Below, piece after piece: positions 8,364 to 18,031 of a stretch of 64,000 bases of DNA. Each line of letters begins with the position of its first letter. Positions within the stretch are counted from its first letter, which is position 1. The position numbers and the translations under genes are program-made. Source of the stretch: Parvibaculum sp. (GTDB taxonomy: Bacteria > Pseudomonadota > Alphaproteobacteria > Parvibaculales > Parvibaculaceae); the NCBI GenBank assembly GCA_017642695.1, contig JAEPQD010000001.1, forward strand, positions 372,001 to 436,000, in the 5' to 3' direction. The notes beneath the pieces were generated by a model that ran no database searches, was not told the DNA's origin, and was given only the letters and a program-made list of their open reading frames with translations.

Positions 8364-8664
8364 GGTCGTCTCCCCTGTTGCTTCGCGTGGTTTCCCGCGG
8401 TTCTGAAATATCGCTGCATCTCCCTTAGCACGATGAGGCCGATATTCGCCAGATTGGCGCGGGAAGGCGAAACAGGCAGCCTTTCTGCCACGGTTCCGCC
8501 ACATGAATCGGGGAGCTTGCTCGGGTTCCGGCCGCACCCGCGGCCGGAAGAGGGGGACTTTTGAGGGGCGGTATCTGGAAATCGCGCGCCCGGGCCGCTA
8601 AGGTCAGGCGCGAATCCCGGGCCGGATCGTTCGAACTGCCCCGTTCGGAGAAGAGTTGGAGATC
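8364..8664. other. Divergent intergenic region with a GC-rich hairpin
   Basis: 301 bp between two divergent genes with no coding frame I can support. It contains a perfect 10-bp stem, TTCCGGCCGC (8526-8535) with GCGGCCGGAA (8540-8549), around an ACCC loop and without a U-tract. It must hold both promoters, but I cannot pick convincing -35/-10 pairs. Confidence 0.5.
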
Positions 8665-9228
8665 ATGCCGAGACGTCCGTTTCTTTCCTCGACTTTGACT
8701 TTCGCCATCGCAGCCCTCGCCCTCACCTTCGGTGTGGCGAGCCTTGCCGGCAGCGCGAGCGCACAGAACGCGCCGAAGCTGCTCGGCAAATACGATGACT
8801 GGTCGGCCTATACCTACGGCTCCGGCAACGAGCGCATGTGCTATGCGATGACGACGCCGACGAAGATGCTGCCCGCCGGCGCGAACCGCGGCGATGTCTA
8901 CTTCATGGTGACGCACCGCCCGGCGCGCAACACGCGCAACGAGGTGAGCATGCGGGTCGGCTATCCCTTCAAGTCGACGAGCCGTCCCTTCGCCACCATC
9001 GGCTCCGACAGGTTCCAGATGTTTTCCGGCGTGAAGGAAGGCGGCGAGCACAAGTTCTGGGCCTGGCTCGAGAACCCCTCCGAGGAGGGCAAGATGGTGC
9101 AGGCGCTGAAGGCGGGAAGTTCCATGGAGATCAAGGGCACCTCCGAGCGCGACACGCTGACCACCGACACCTATTCGCTAAAGGGTTCCGCGGCGGCGCT
9201 GAACAAGATCGGCGAAGCCTGCAAATAG
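8665..9228 (+). CDS. Invasion-associated locus B (IalB) family periplasmic protein
   Basis: 187 residues with a clear signal peptide: MPRR, a long hydrophobic core (STLTFAIAALALTFGVASLAG) and a SASAQ cleavage site at about residue 30. The mature part has the IalB-family layout: DDWSAYTYGSGNERMCYAMTTP, VYFMVTHRPARNTRNEVSMRVGYPFKS, a DTLTTDTYSLKGSAAALNKIGEAC ending, and two cysteines that could pair. The family is widespread in free-living alphaproteobacteria and named for a Bartonella erythrocyte-invasion locus. No invasion role should be inferred here. ATG 8665 is preferred over a TTG three codons upstream. Confidence 0.85.
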   Translation: MPRRPFLSSTLTFAIAALALTFGVASLAGSASAQNAPKLLGKYDDWSAYTYGSGNERMCYAMTTPTKMLPAGANRGDVYFMVTHRPARNTRNEVSMRVGYPFKSTSRPFATIGSDRFQMFSGVKEGGEHKFWAWLENPSEEGKMVQALKAGSSMEIKGTSERDTLTTDTYSLKGSAAALNKIGEACK

Positions 9229-9379
9229 GCAAGCCCCGCAAACGCGCGGAAACCGGCCGAATTGGCGCCGGTTGCCTCCTTTGTGATAAGAGATGCGTCC
9301 TGAACCGCGCGGCCCCCGGGGCAAGCGCGGCCAGACGCATTTCGTACCTCCAGACGGCTCGCCGGACGCCTGCAGACAG

Positions 9380-10582
9380 ATGACGACGCTCGACATTGCC
9401 CATGAAAAGCAGACGGCCGCGCCGCGCGCGGCGGCGGCGCATCCCGTGCGCCCGAGCCTTGTCGGCCTGACGCGGCCGCAGCTCATGGAGGCGCTCGGGG
9501 CCTTTGGCCTGCCCGAGAAGCAGCTCCGCATGCGCGCGGGCCAGATCTGGAACGGCATCTACAACCGGGGCCTGACATCGTTCGAAGGCATGACGACGCT
9601 CTCGAAGGAGCTGCGCCAGAAGCTCGAAGCCGCGTTCGATATTTCGCGGCTCGAGATCGTCACCGAACAGAAATCTGTCGACGGCACGCGGAAATGGCTG
9701 CTGCGGCTTCCCTCCGCTGTGCCGGGCGTGCCCGGACCGGAGATCGAGACGGTCTACATTCCGGAAGAAGGGCGCGGCACGCTCTGCGTCTCAAGCCAGG
9801 TGGGCTGCACGCTCACCTGCACCTTCTGCCACACCGGCACGCAGAAGCTGGTGCGGAACCTCACCGCCGGCGAGATCGTCGGCCAGATCCTGATCGCGCG
9901 CGACGCACTCGGCGAATGGCCGGACGGCGGACGGAACTCGGAAGACCGTCTCATCACCAACATCGTGATGATGGGCATGGGCGAACCGCTCTACAATTTC
10001 GAGAATGTGCGCGACGCGCTGGAAGTGGTTTCCGACGGCGAGGGCCTGTCGCTGTCGAAGCGGCGCATCACGCTGTCAACGAGCGGTGTGGTGCCGATGA
10101 TCGAGAAAACGGGCGAGGAGATCGGCTGCATGCTGGCGATCTCGCTGCACGCCGTGAACGACGAGACGCGCAACAAGCTGGTGCCGCTCAACAAGAAATA
10201 TCCGATTGCGGAACTTCTTGAAGCCTGCCGGAACTATCCGGGTGTCTCGAACGCGCGGCGCATCACCTTCGAATATGTGATGCTGAAGGGCGTGAACGAC
10301 AGCCTGGAAGACGCGAAGTCGCTGGTGCGCCTGCTGAAAGGCATCCCGGCGAAGATCAACCTCATTCCCTTCAATCCCTGGCCGGGCTCGCCTTACGAAT
10401 GCTCGGACTGGGAAACGATCGAGAAATTCGCCGACGTCGTGAACCGGGCAGGCTATGCGAGCCCCGTGCGCACGCCGCGCGGCCGCGACATCATGGCGGC
10501 CTGCGGACAGTTGAAGAGCGAAACGGTAAAGAAGCGCGCGAGCGAGCGGTTCAGGGAAGCTCACGCCGAAGCGGAAGCCTGA
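9380..10582 (+). CDS. rlmN: Dual-specificity 23S rRNA A2503/tRNA A37 methyltransferase RlmN
   Basis: 400 residues, a radical-SAM enzyme with the CxxxCxxC cluster site in [19 protein letters not shown]. It also has the RlmN-specific [13 protein letters not shown] and the late cysteine region [14 protein letters not shown]. The second methyl-carrying cysteine needed for the ping-pong mechanism is therefore present. It methylates C2 of A2503 in 23S rRNA and A37 in some tRNAs. The start is uncertain. ATG 9380 is used because the upstream in-frame extension (from an ATG at 9293) is low-complexity Arg/Pro/Gly sequence without family similarity. The next gene begins 4 bp after its stop. Confidence 0.93.
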   Translation: MTTLDIAHEKQTAAPRAAAAHPVRPSLVGLTRPQLMEALGAFGLPEKQLRMRAGQIWNGIYNRGLTSFEGMTTLSKELRQKLEAAFDISRLEIVTEQKSVDGTRKWLLRLPSAVPGVPGPEIETVYIPEEGRGTLCVSSQVGCTLTCTFCHTGTQKLVRNLTAGEIVGQILIARDALGEWPDGGRNSEDRLITNIVMMGMGEPLYNFENVRDALEVVSDGEGLSLSKRRITLSTSGVVPMIEKTGEEIGCMLAISLHAVNDETRNKLVPLNKKYPIAELLEACRNYPGVSNARRITFEYVMLKGVNDSLEDAKSLVRLLKGIPAKINLIPFNPWPGSPYECSDWETIEKFADVVNRAGYASPVRTPRGRDIMAACGQLKSETVKKRASERFREAHAEAEA

Positions 10583-10586
10583 TCCC

Positions 10587-10913
10587 ATGAAAGCCGCCAT
10601 CTATCGCTGGAAGGTCGCGCCCGGAGACGAGGAGTATTTCGCGCGGCGCTGGCACGAGATCACTGAAGACATCATGCGCGACCATGGCGGCGGCGGCTCG
10701 CGGCTGCACCGCGCGGAGAACGGCGACTTCGTCGCCTATGCGCGCTGGCCCTCGAAGGAAGCGCGCGACAAGGCCTTCGCCGATTATTCGAAGGACCCGA
10801 ACCGCGCGATCCCGCAGCGCGAGGGCAAGGCGGAACTCGTCGAAGAAGTCTGGCTCGACATCGAGGACGACCTCCTGATCCCCGAAGCGGAACTTCCTAA
10901 GCGCTTCAAATAA
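10587..10913 (+). CDS. Antibiotic biosynthesis monooxygenase-like (ABM) dimeric barrel protein
   Basis: 108 residues with the single ferredoxin-like ABM/dimeric alpha-beta-barrel layout: strand MKAAIYRWKVAPGDEEYFARRWHEITEDI, strand SRLHRAENGDFVAYARWPSKEARDKAF, and final strand AELVEEVWLDIEDDLL. The family includes heme-degrading and quinol monooxygenases and many uncharacterised proteins. The residues seen do not decide between them. It begins 4 bp after rlmN and is probably translated from the same transcript. Convergent with the GST gene, with only 1 bp between stops. Confidence 0.7.
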   Translation: MKAAIYRWKVAPGDEEYFARRWHEITEDIMRDHGGGGSRLHRAENGDFVAYARWPSKEARDKAFADYSKDPNRAIPQREGKAELVEEVWLDIEDDLLIPEAELPKRFK

Positions 10914-10914
10914 G

Positions 10915-11550
10915 TCAGGCGGCGCGGGGCGCGAGCTGGTCCGTCGCAGCAAAGCTCGGCCGCGCGCGCATCGCATCGAGCCAGGCGGCAACCTTCGGGA
11001 AACGACCGAGCAGTGCCTGACCTTCCGGCGTCATCGACGTGAAATGGAGATGCGGAAAGAGGAAACAGTCGGCGATGGAAAGCGTGTCGCCAACGAGGAA
11101 GGGATGCCTGTCGAGATCGGCGGAGATAACACCCATCTGGATTTCCGCTTCCTTCACGGCTTCCGCGATGCGCGCCTCATCCGTCTTTCCGCCCTGCGAG
11201 GGGACGAGAAGCCGCTCCTTCGCGATGCCGTTCGTCATCGAGGGAAAGACGAAGGAATTGACGAGGCTCGCCCAGCGCAGCACCCGTGCCTGACCGAGCG
11301 CGTCGGCGGGCTGGAGCGCGGGACCGTCGAAGGCGCGGTCGAGGTAATGCGTGATCGCGAGCGTCTCGTAGAGCCGGACTTGCCCGTGTTCGAGCACCGG
11401 CGACTTCGCGAAGGGATTGAGCGCGCGATGCGCGGCGCTTGCCGCTTCGATCACGTTCACCGACCAGGTAATGCCTTTCTCCTCGGCGGCGAGTGTCGCC
11501 GTCCAGAGATAGACGCTCATGGGCTGCGAATGAAAGACGATGGCGCTCAT
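10915..11550 (-). CDS. Glutathione S-transferase family protein
   Basis: 211 residues. The N-terminal thioredoxin-like domain starts FHSQPMSVYLWTATLAAEEKGITW and has the cis-proline and glutathione-binding segment KSPVLEHGQVRLYETLAITHYLD. The C-terminal all-helical domain follows (ISADLDRHPFLVGDTLSIADCFLFPHLHF), with the GST N-capping motif around SIADC. It likely conjugates glutathione to electrophiles in the cytoplasm. ATG 11550 has an excellent AGGAGGG site. It is next to another thioredoxin-fold glutathione-linked gene on the same strand. Confidence 0.9.
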   Translation of the reverse strand: MSAIVFHSQPMSVYLWTATLAAEEKGITWSVNVIEAASAAHRALNPFAKSPVLEHGQVRLYETLAITHYLDRAFDGPALQPADALGQARVLRWASLVNSFVFPSMTNGIAKERLLVPSQGGKTDEARIAEAVKEAEIQMGVISADLDRHPFLVGDTLSIADCFLFPHLHFTSMTPEGQALLGRFPKVAAWLDAMRARPSFAATDQLAPRAA

Positions 11551-11647
11551 GGGACCCTCCTGCTGTGTCTCCGGACGAGATCGGGGGTGCCGCGCAAAGG
11601 CGCAAGAGAGGGCGCATCGCGGCCCCGCACGTTTCCCCGAATTGGCC

Positions 11648-12235
11648 CTAACGCTTCGCCCATTCGAGCGCCGCTTCGAGACGGTCGTTGCCCCAGAAGA
11701 GTTCGTCTCCGACAAGGAAACTCGGCGCGCCGAAAATGCCGCGCACGATCGCCTCTTCCGTCTGTGCTTTCAGGCGTTCCTTGTTGGTGGGCTCGTTCGA
11801 TTGCGTGAGAAGCGCCGGTGCATCGAGACCGAGAGAAGAGAGAATGCCGGAGAGAACGGTCTCTTCCGAAATATCCTTTTGCTCGGAGAAATTCGCGAGA
11901 TAGACGCGGCGTGTGAATGCCGCGCCCCAGTCCTCGTCCTGCCCGAGAAGCGCGAGCCGCGCGGCCTTCAATCCGTTTTGCGGGAAGCGCACGGGCTCCT
12001 TCAGCGCGAGGCCCTGTGCTTCGCAGATGCGCGCCATGTCGCGCCACATGTATTTGCCCTTGGCCGGATAGATGTTGAACGGGCTGTCGTTCCAGCCCTG
12101 CGAGCCGAAGATCGGTCCGAGGAGGAAGGGCCGCCAGAGAAGTTCGACGTCCGCCGCCTTCGCCGCCGCCTCGACGCGCATCGCAGCCGGGTAGGAATAG
12201 GTGCTCGCGAACTCGTACCAGAACTCGACCTTCAT
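11648..12235 (-). CDS. 2-hydroxychromene-2-carboxylate isomerase family (DsbA-like, kappa-GST) protein
   Basis: 195 residues. The start MKVEFWYEFASTYSYPAAMRVE is the family signature FxFDFxSPYSY, with Ser replacing the DsbA catalytic cysteine. It is followed by the helical insert and the closing VRGIFGAPSFLVGDELFWGNDRLEAALEW. The family includes the naphthalene-pathway isomerase NahD and eukaryotic kappa GSTs and uses glutathione. No other naphthalene genes are near, so a specific aromatic pathway is not supported. It lies upstream of the GST gene on the same strand. Confidence 0.88.
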   Translation of the reverse strand: MKVEFWYEFASTYSYPAAMRVEAAAKAADVELLWRPFLLGPIFGSQGWNDSPFNIYPAKGKYMWRDMARICEAQGLALKEPVRFPQNGLKAARLALLGQDEDWGAAFTRRVYLANFSEQKDISEETVLSGILSSLGLDAPALLTQSNEPTNKERLKAQTEEAIVRGIFGAPSFLVGDELFWGNDRLEAALEWAKR

Positions 12236-12320
12236 GACGCCCTCGTGGTTTGGATCGCGCGATGGTGCCCCGGCCGCCGCCCTTCGCCTAGGACCCATTC
12301 GCGCAAGACATTCTGCGGCG

Positions 12321-13262
12321 CTAGACCCTCGTCTCCGCGTCGAGCTTCAAGACCTCCGCGATCTCGCGGATGAAGGCGATGTCCTCCACGAAGGCACGGA
12401 TGTGATCGCTCTGGCGGATATCCTTCCAGGCGGAAGGCTGCGAGAAGTAGCCGCGCCGGCCGTCGATGGCGAGGAGGAGGTCGCCCCCGTCGAAAGCCGC
12501 CTGAAAAGCGCCGTCGCTTTCCGAGGCAAGCCGGAGAAGCCGCTCCATGAAGGCGGGCGTGAGGAGATAGCGCGCCTCGACCTGATCGTCGGAAAAGACC
12601 TCGAACCTCTCCTCGAAGCGCGGGTCCTCGAGATGAACCCGCTCGCCATCGACTCCGGCATGGCCGAGCGAGTTGAAGATCGGCCCCCGGTCGGCGCGGA
12701 CGATGGTGCGCGCAGAGAAGTTTTTCGGGAAAGCATAGCGTGCGACGAGTCCGCGAAAGACGAGCTCGTAGTCGTCACGCTTGTCGCGCTTAACCCGCTT
12801 TTCGAGGAAGGCTTCCGCGAGTTCGAAGGGAACGCCGTCGACTTGGCCCCGCACGTGGTCTTCGAGATTTTCGCGGTCGTAGCCGGGCAGCAGGTGGCAG
12901 CGGTTGAAGGGGCCGAGAAGATCGTCCGGCGCTTTCGGCGAATAGACATAACCGAAATGACCGAAGACCTTGGCCGAGAGTTCTTCAGCTAGTTCACGGC
13001 CCCATTTGACGACGGCCATGAGCATGAGGGCGCCGAAGATCATGACGACGATGCTGCCGAAGAGTGCGAAGCCTCGCATGTCCTCGTCGTCGATCAATTG
13101 AGAGGAGGCGCCGAAACAGGCGAGCCCGAGCGCGATCACCGGCAGCGCGCGCCAGAGTGTGCGGCGGAGGACGGCCTGCCGCTCGATTTCCTTCGCTTCG
13201 AGCCAGGGCGCGATCTCGCGCGCGAAGAAGCTGTCGAAGCCCGTGCCCGGCTCCGCAGTCAT
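12321..13262 (-). CDS. DUF3137 family membrane protein
   Basis: 313 residues with two membrane helices (about 39-57 and 64-85; LPVIALGLACFGASSQL and FALFGSIVVMIFGALMLMAVV) and a large C-terminal cytoplasmic domain containing NRCHLLPGYDRENLEDHVRGQVDGVPFELAEAFLEKR. This is the DUF3137 pattern. Members occur next to LemA genes, as here: the LemA gene ends 4 bp upstream of this start. The pair is thought to be a small membrane-associated unit, but no activity is known. Confidence 0.85.
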   Translation of the reverse strand: MTAEPGTGFDSFFAREIAPWLEAKEIERQAVLRRTLWRALPVIALGLACFGASSQLIDDEDMRGFALFGSIVVMIFGALMLMAVVKWGRELAEELSAKVFGHFGYVYSPKAPDDLLGPFNRCHLLPGYDRENLEDHVRGQVDGVPFELAEAFLEKRVKRDKRDDYELVFRGLVARYAFPKNFSARTIVRADRGPIFNSLGHAGVDGERVHLEDPRFEERFEVFSDDQVEARYLLTPAFMERLLRLASESDGAFQAAFDGGDLLLAIDGRRGYFSQPSAWKDIRQSDHIRAFVEDIAFIREIAEVLKLDAETRV

Positions 13263-13266
13263 GGCC

Positions 13267-13848
13267 TCACGCCATCAGCTTGTTGACGTCGACGGGTTCG
13301 CGCGCAGCCGGGTCCTCCACTTCGTAGAAGGGAAAGGGCTGCACATTGGCGAGGCGCGCGATGACCGAACCCGGAAAAATCTCGACCGCATTGTTGAGGC
13401 GCGTTACCGCCGAATTGTAGAAGCGCCGCGCCGCGGCGATGTTGCCCTCCACTTCCTCGAAGGTGGCCTGCGCCCGCGTCACCGTCTCGGCGGAGCGGAG
13501 ATCGGGATAATTCTCGGCGACCGCGAAGAGCTGCATCATGCCTGCTTCGAGCTTCTTCGAGGCCTCGAGGTGCTCCTCGACTGCTTTCGGATCGTCTTTC
13601 GCGTAGGGCGCTTCGACCCGGGCACGGAGCGCCGTCAGCCCTTCCAGAAGCCCCTTCTCATGGGTCATGAATTTCTGCGCCAGCGCGACGATGTTGGGCA
13701 GGAGGTCGAAACGCTGGCGGAGCTGGACGTCTATCGAGCCCATCGCCTCGCGGACGTCGTTCCGCCGCGTGATGAGGTTCACGTACCAGAGATAGCCGCC
13801 GCCCAGCACGACGGCGGCAAGGATCAGCAGAACGATCGACGAATTCAT
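13267..13848 (-). CDS. lemA: LemA family membrane protein
   Basis: 193 residues. One N-terminal transmembrane helix (about 5-22) is followed by the LemA signature LITRRNDVREAMGSIDVQLRQRFDLLPNIVALAQKFM and long helices with QATFEEVEGNIAAARRFYNSAVTRLNNAVEIFPGSVIA. This is the four-helix extracytoplasmic domain of the family. Function is unknown. It is the first gene of a two-gene operon with DUF3137, 4 bp apart, a common pairing. Start ATG 13848 follows a GGGGGAT-like ribosome site. Confidence 0.93.
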   Translation of the reverse strand: MNSSIVLLILAAVVLGGGYLWYVNLITRRNDVREAMGSIDVQLRQRFDLLPNIVALAQKFMTHEKGLLEGLTALRARVEAPYAKDDPKAVEEHLEASKKLEAGMMQLFAVAENYPDLRSAETVTRAQATFEEVEGNIAAARRFYNSAVTRLNNAVEIFPGSVIARLANVQPFPFYEVEDPAAREPVDVNKLMA

Positions 13849-13921
13849 GGAAATCCCCCGCTATGCACCCGGTTGCGGGAAGTATGGCAGGTAATTTCGC
13901 CGTCGTCGCCTCCGCTACCCC

Positions 13922-14527
13922 TCAACCGGGCGGCAGCCCGGCAGCGCGTTCGACAAAGGCCCATATCTGCCGCTGGGCGTCGGCGAGAGGGAGGGGCGGA
14001 CGCGCGGAGAGAGCATGGCTCACCCCTGTCGTCACGCCGCCGAGGATCATCGAAACGAGAAGCGCAGGGTCGAGCGCTTCATCGATCTCGCCCGCTCTCT
14101 GCGCTTCAGCGATGTTGCGCGCACCGAGAAGATTGAGCCGCCGCCGGCGCTCTCTCTCTTCGGCCGCGAAGCCCGGATCGGCACGGAGCACGTCGACCAC
14201 GAGCGGCGCGACGGGGTCTTCATACATGAGGCGGATGAATTCATACGTGCGTGCGCGTTCCCGCTCGCGCCAGCTCGCCCCCTCATAGGGGATCGCGAGA
14301 ACCGCTTCGTCCAGTCTCTCGTAGAAATCCTTCACGACGGCGTTGAGAAGACCGGCCTTGTTGCCGAAATGATAATAGGCAAGCCCCTCCGACACGCCCG
14401 CGCGCCTCGCGACCTCCGTCATTTCGAGTTCGCCCCGGCCGCCCAACAACTCGTCGCGCGCCGCATCGAGGATGAGCCGCCGCGCCTCGCGCGGCGAGCG
14501 CCGTTTGCGAGGCTTCGCTTCGGTCAC
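13922..14527 (-). CDS. TetR/AcrR family transcriptional regulator
   Basis: 201 residues. The N-terminal helix-turn-helix region reads PREARRLILDAARDELLGGRGELEMTEVARRAGVSEGLAYYHFGNKAGLLNAVVKDFYERLDEAV. It has the TetR hallmark GVSxGxxYYHFxNKxxLL, and the C-terminal helices form a ligand/dimer domain. The start is a GTG whose bases overlap the TGA stop of the upstream dioxygenase gene (GTGA), so translation is probably coupled. The palindrome in front of the dioxygenase gene (15412-15430) is the likely operator, making this a self-regulated operon. Confidence 0.88.
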   Translation of the reverse strand: MTEAKPRKRRSPREARRLILDAARDELLGGRGELEMTEVARRAGVSEGLAYYHFGNKAGLLNAVVKDFYERLDEAVLAIPYEGASWRERERARTYEFIRLMYEDPVAPLVVDVLRADPGFAAEERERRRRLNLLGARNIAEAQRAGEIDEALDPALLVSMILGGVTTGVSHALSARPPLPLADAQRQIWAFVERAAGLPPG

Positions 14528-15399
14528 GAAGGATCGCCCTCTTCCAGAATACGCTTCGGATGCATGCCGTTCACCATGCCCATGAAGGGCGGATAGATGC
14601 TGTAACCGAACATGCGCCTCATATCCTCCGAAACGGCCTCGACGGTCCTTTTCGAAAGCGAGAGGAAATAGTTCTCCTGCGTCCGGAGCCAGGGCTCGCA
14701 ATACTGACAGGTGACGGCAAGGCGGGATGCGCCGGAACGGTTTTCGCCGCCCCCGTGCCACAACGTACCCGGATAGAACACCACCGATCCCGCGGGCATT
14801 ACCGCCTTCACCTTTCTGTCGCCCTCGCCCGGCATCCGCCCGTCCGGCCAGACGTGGCTCCCGGGCACGACCACCGTCGCGCCGTTTTCTTCCGTGAAGT
14901 CGTCGATGGCCCAGACGGTCGCCGCCCCGAGCGGCGGACGCGGACGCGGCACACGGTAGAAACCGTCATCCGCGTGAAGATACTGCGCCTCTTCACCCGG
15001 CATGATGTTGATCGCCTGGCACTGCGACAGAAGGTAATTGGGCAGAAATATCCGGTCGAGCAATGCAAGGATGCGCGGATGCTCGATCAGGCGGTCGGTT
15101 GCGCGCGTCTTTTCCGGCACGGCATAGAGGCGCTGCGTCCTGTGCCCCTCGAAGACGTTGCGCCCCTTGTGGCCGAGAAGCGGCTGGAGCGCCCCCTTGA
15201 TTTCCGCGATTTCTTCGGCGTCGAGCAGCGACTCGATGATGACGTAACCGTCGCGTTCGAGCGCCCGCATGTCCGCCTCGAGCGCGGCCGGATCGACTTT
15301 CGAGACCGCCGCGCTCCGGCTTGCCTTGTGGGTGCCGGCGAGATCCGCACCCAGCGCCAGCAGCGTGTCGACCTTCGGGAAGAGCTTTTCGTCAGCCAT
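14524..15399 (-). CDS. Phytanoyl-CoA dioxygenase (PhyH) family Fe(II)/2-oxoglutarate oxygenase
   Basis: 291 residues. The double-stranded beta-helix core shows the iron ligands: HxD in QYLHADDGFYR, and a distal histidine in VVPGSHVWPDGR or in the GTLWHGGGENRSG segment. These enzymes hydroxylate acyl-CoAs or other organic substrates using 2-oxoglutarate and O2. The N-terminal helix ERDGYVIIESLLDAEEIAEI is typical. ATG 15399 is preferred because an upstream in-frame ATG would lie within the promoter/operator. The gene shares a transcript with the TetR gene downstream, whose ligand may be the substrate or product. Confidence 0.87.
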   Translation of the reverse strand: MADEKLFPKVDTLLALGADLAGTHKASRSAAVSKVDPAALEADMRALERDGYVIIESLLDAEEIAEIKGALQPLLGHKGRNVFEGHRTQRLYAVPEKTRATDRLIEHPRILALLDRIFLPNYLLSQCQAINIMPGEEAQYLHADDGFYRVPRPRPPLGAATVWAIDDFTEENGATVVVPGSHVWPDGRMPGEGDRKVKAVMPAGSVVFYPGTLWHGGGENRSGASRLAVTCQYCEPWLRTQENYFLSLSKRTVEAVSEDMRRMFGYSIYPPFMGMVNGMHPKRILEEGDPS

Positions 15400-15411
15400 G
15401 ACCGGTCCCTT

Positions 15412-15454
15412 TATTGAGTCGAACTCAATATAATCTTTCCCTCTCACCGGTCAA
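15412..15454 (-). promoter_or_regulatory. Promoter and palindromic operator for the PhyH-TetR operon
   Basis: Reading the minus strand, TTGACC (15454-15449) and TATATT (15432-15427) are separated by 16 bp, a good sigma-70 promoter. Overlapping the -10 box and continuing downstream is the dyad TATTGAGT-N3-ACTCAATA (15412-15430), a perfect 8-bp inverted repeat. The size and position fit a TetR-family operator that blocks RNA polymerase. The regulator encoded second in the operon is the obvious candidate to bind it. Confidence 0.75.
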
Positions 15455-15496
15455 GGACATCGCGCCGGGGCGGGCGGCGGCCGCCCGTTACTACCA

Positions 15497-15524
15497 TTGT
15501 GTCACTCGGGCTTTTGCCTATAGT
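15497..15524 (+). promoter_or_regulatory. Candidate argG promoter
   Basis: TTGTGT (15497-15502) and TATAGT (15519-15524) are spaced by 16 bp, 35 bp ahead of the argG start. No ARG-box-like palindrome is evident. Confidence 0.5.
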
Positions 15525-15558
15525 GCGCCGCAAAATCGACCCTCCATAAGGTACTGAA

Positions 15559-16787
<1,229 letters not shown>

Positions 16788-16788
<1 letters not shown>

Positions 16789-17324
16789 TGCGCATCGACG
16801 CCATTCCCGCCGGCAAGAACCCGCCCCACGACGTCAACGTGATCGTCGAGGTGCCGCATGGCGGGCACCCGGTGAAGTACGAGATGGACAAAGCCTCGGG
16901 CGCGATGTTCGTCGACCGCTTCATGCACACGGCGATGCAGTACCCGGCGAATTACGGCTTCATTCCGCACACGCTGTCGGATGACGGCGACCCCGTGGAC
17001 GTGCTCGTGGTGAGCCGCATCCCGGTCGTTCCCGGCGCGGTGATCCGTTCGCGGCCCATCGGCGTGCTGATGATGCATGACGAGGCGGGCGGTGACGAAA
17101 AGCTCCTCGCCGTGCCGGTCGAGAAGCTCAATCCCTATTACAAGAATGTCCAGAACTACACGGACATGCCGGAAATCCTGATCCAGCGCATCACCCATTT
17201 CTTCCAGCACTACAAGGACCTGGAAGAAGGCAAATGGGTGAAGGTCGACGGCTGGAAGGATGCGGACTTCGCCCGCGAGATCATCGTGAAGGCGATCGAG
17301 GCGGAGAACGCGAAGAAGGCCTAG
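16788..17324 (+). CDS. ppa: Inorganic pyrophosphatase
   Basis: 178 residues, family I soluble pyrophosphatase. The metal-binding signature is [10 protein letters not shown], in the expected place after [15 protein letters not shown]. Further conserved parts are [22 protein letters not shown] and [19 protein letters not shown]. It hydrolyses PPi to two phosphates and drives biosynthetic reactions forward. The ATG overlaps the argG stop (TAATG), indicating translational coupling. The 3' end overlaps the convergent glycosylase gene by 4 bp. Confidence 0.96.
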
Positions 17325-17995
17325 TCCGGATCAGCGGACATGGCCAGCGTGCGGCTGATCGCCATCAGCGGACGGCCGCTTTCCTTCCGCCACGCATTGA
17401 ACGCTTCCTGCACGGCCTTCATGGCCTTGGCCGAGGTAGGCGCCTTGTCGACGACGCCTGCCGCGATCAGCGCGGCAACCACCGAAGGCGACATCACCCA
17501 GCCATCGACACCCATCTGGCGGAGGAAGAACTGCGCGCTCGCACCGGAGAGGCGGTTGCCGCGCTTCTTCATCGTATCGAGGAGATTTGCGAAATTCTCC
17601 GGCTTGGAGCCGCCAAAAAAGGCGCCCGCTGAGCCACATTCTTCCGCGAGATCACAGACGAAGCGCGCATTGTCCCGCGTTGCCAGAATCTTCGCTCCGT
17701 TACGCACGATACGCGCATCGCCCGCGAGGCGTTCGATGTCTTCATCTGCGTAAAAGGCGATGCGATGCGGATCGAAGCCCTCGAACGCTTCTTCGAAACC
17801 CGACCACTTGTTCTCGATCACACGCCAGACGAAACCGGCCTGAAAGACCGCCTTCGTCATGCCCGCAAGCCAGCGATCGTCCGGAATCTTCTTGAGTGCG
17901 GCGGCGTTCTTCGGTTTCGGCAGTTCCGCCTCGACGGCCTTCGCGCCGCCATGCCGCTTCGCCGCGCGCGCAAATATCTTCTCGAACTTTTCCAT
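17321..17995 (-). CDS. DNA-3-methyladenine glycosylase I family protein
   Basis: 224 residues matching the Tag family over [43 protein letters not shown] and [18 protein letters not shown], with the helix-hairpin-helix region [26 protein letters not shown]. These base-excision enzymes remove 3-methyladenine from alkylated DNA. It is somewhat longer than E. coli Tag, and I do not see the Cys/His zinc-snap ligands at its ends, so it belongs to a zinc-less branch and its exact base preference is unsure. Convergent with ppa. Confidence 0.82.
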   Translation of the reverse strand: MEKFEKIFARAAKRHGGAKAVEAELPKPKNAAALKKIPDDRWLAGMTKAVFQAGFVWRVIENKWSGFEEAFEGFDPHRIAFYADEDIERLAGDARIVRNGAKILATRDNARFVCDLAEECGSAGAFFGGSKPENFANLLDTMKKRGNRLSGASAQFFLRQMGVDGWVMSPSVVAALIAAGVVDKAPTSAKAMKAVQEAFNAWRKESGRPLMAISRTLAMSADPD

Positions 17996-18031
17996 TCACC
18001 CCTCCCGGGGAAGACAAAATTCAGGCCATGC

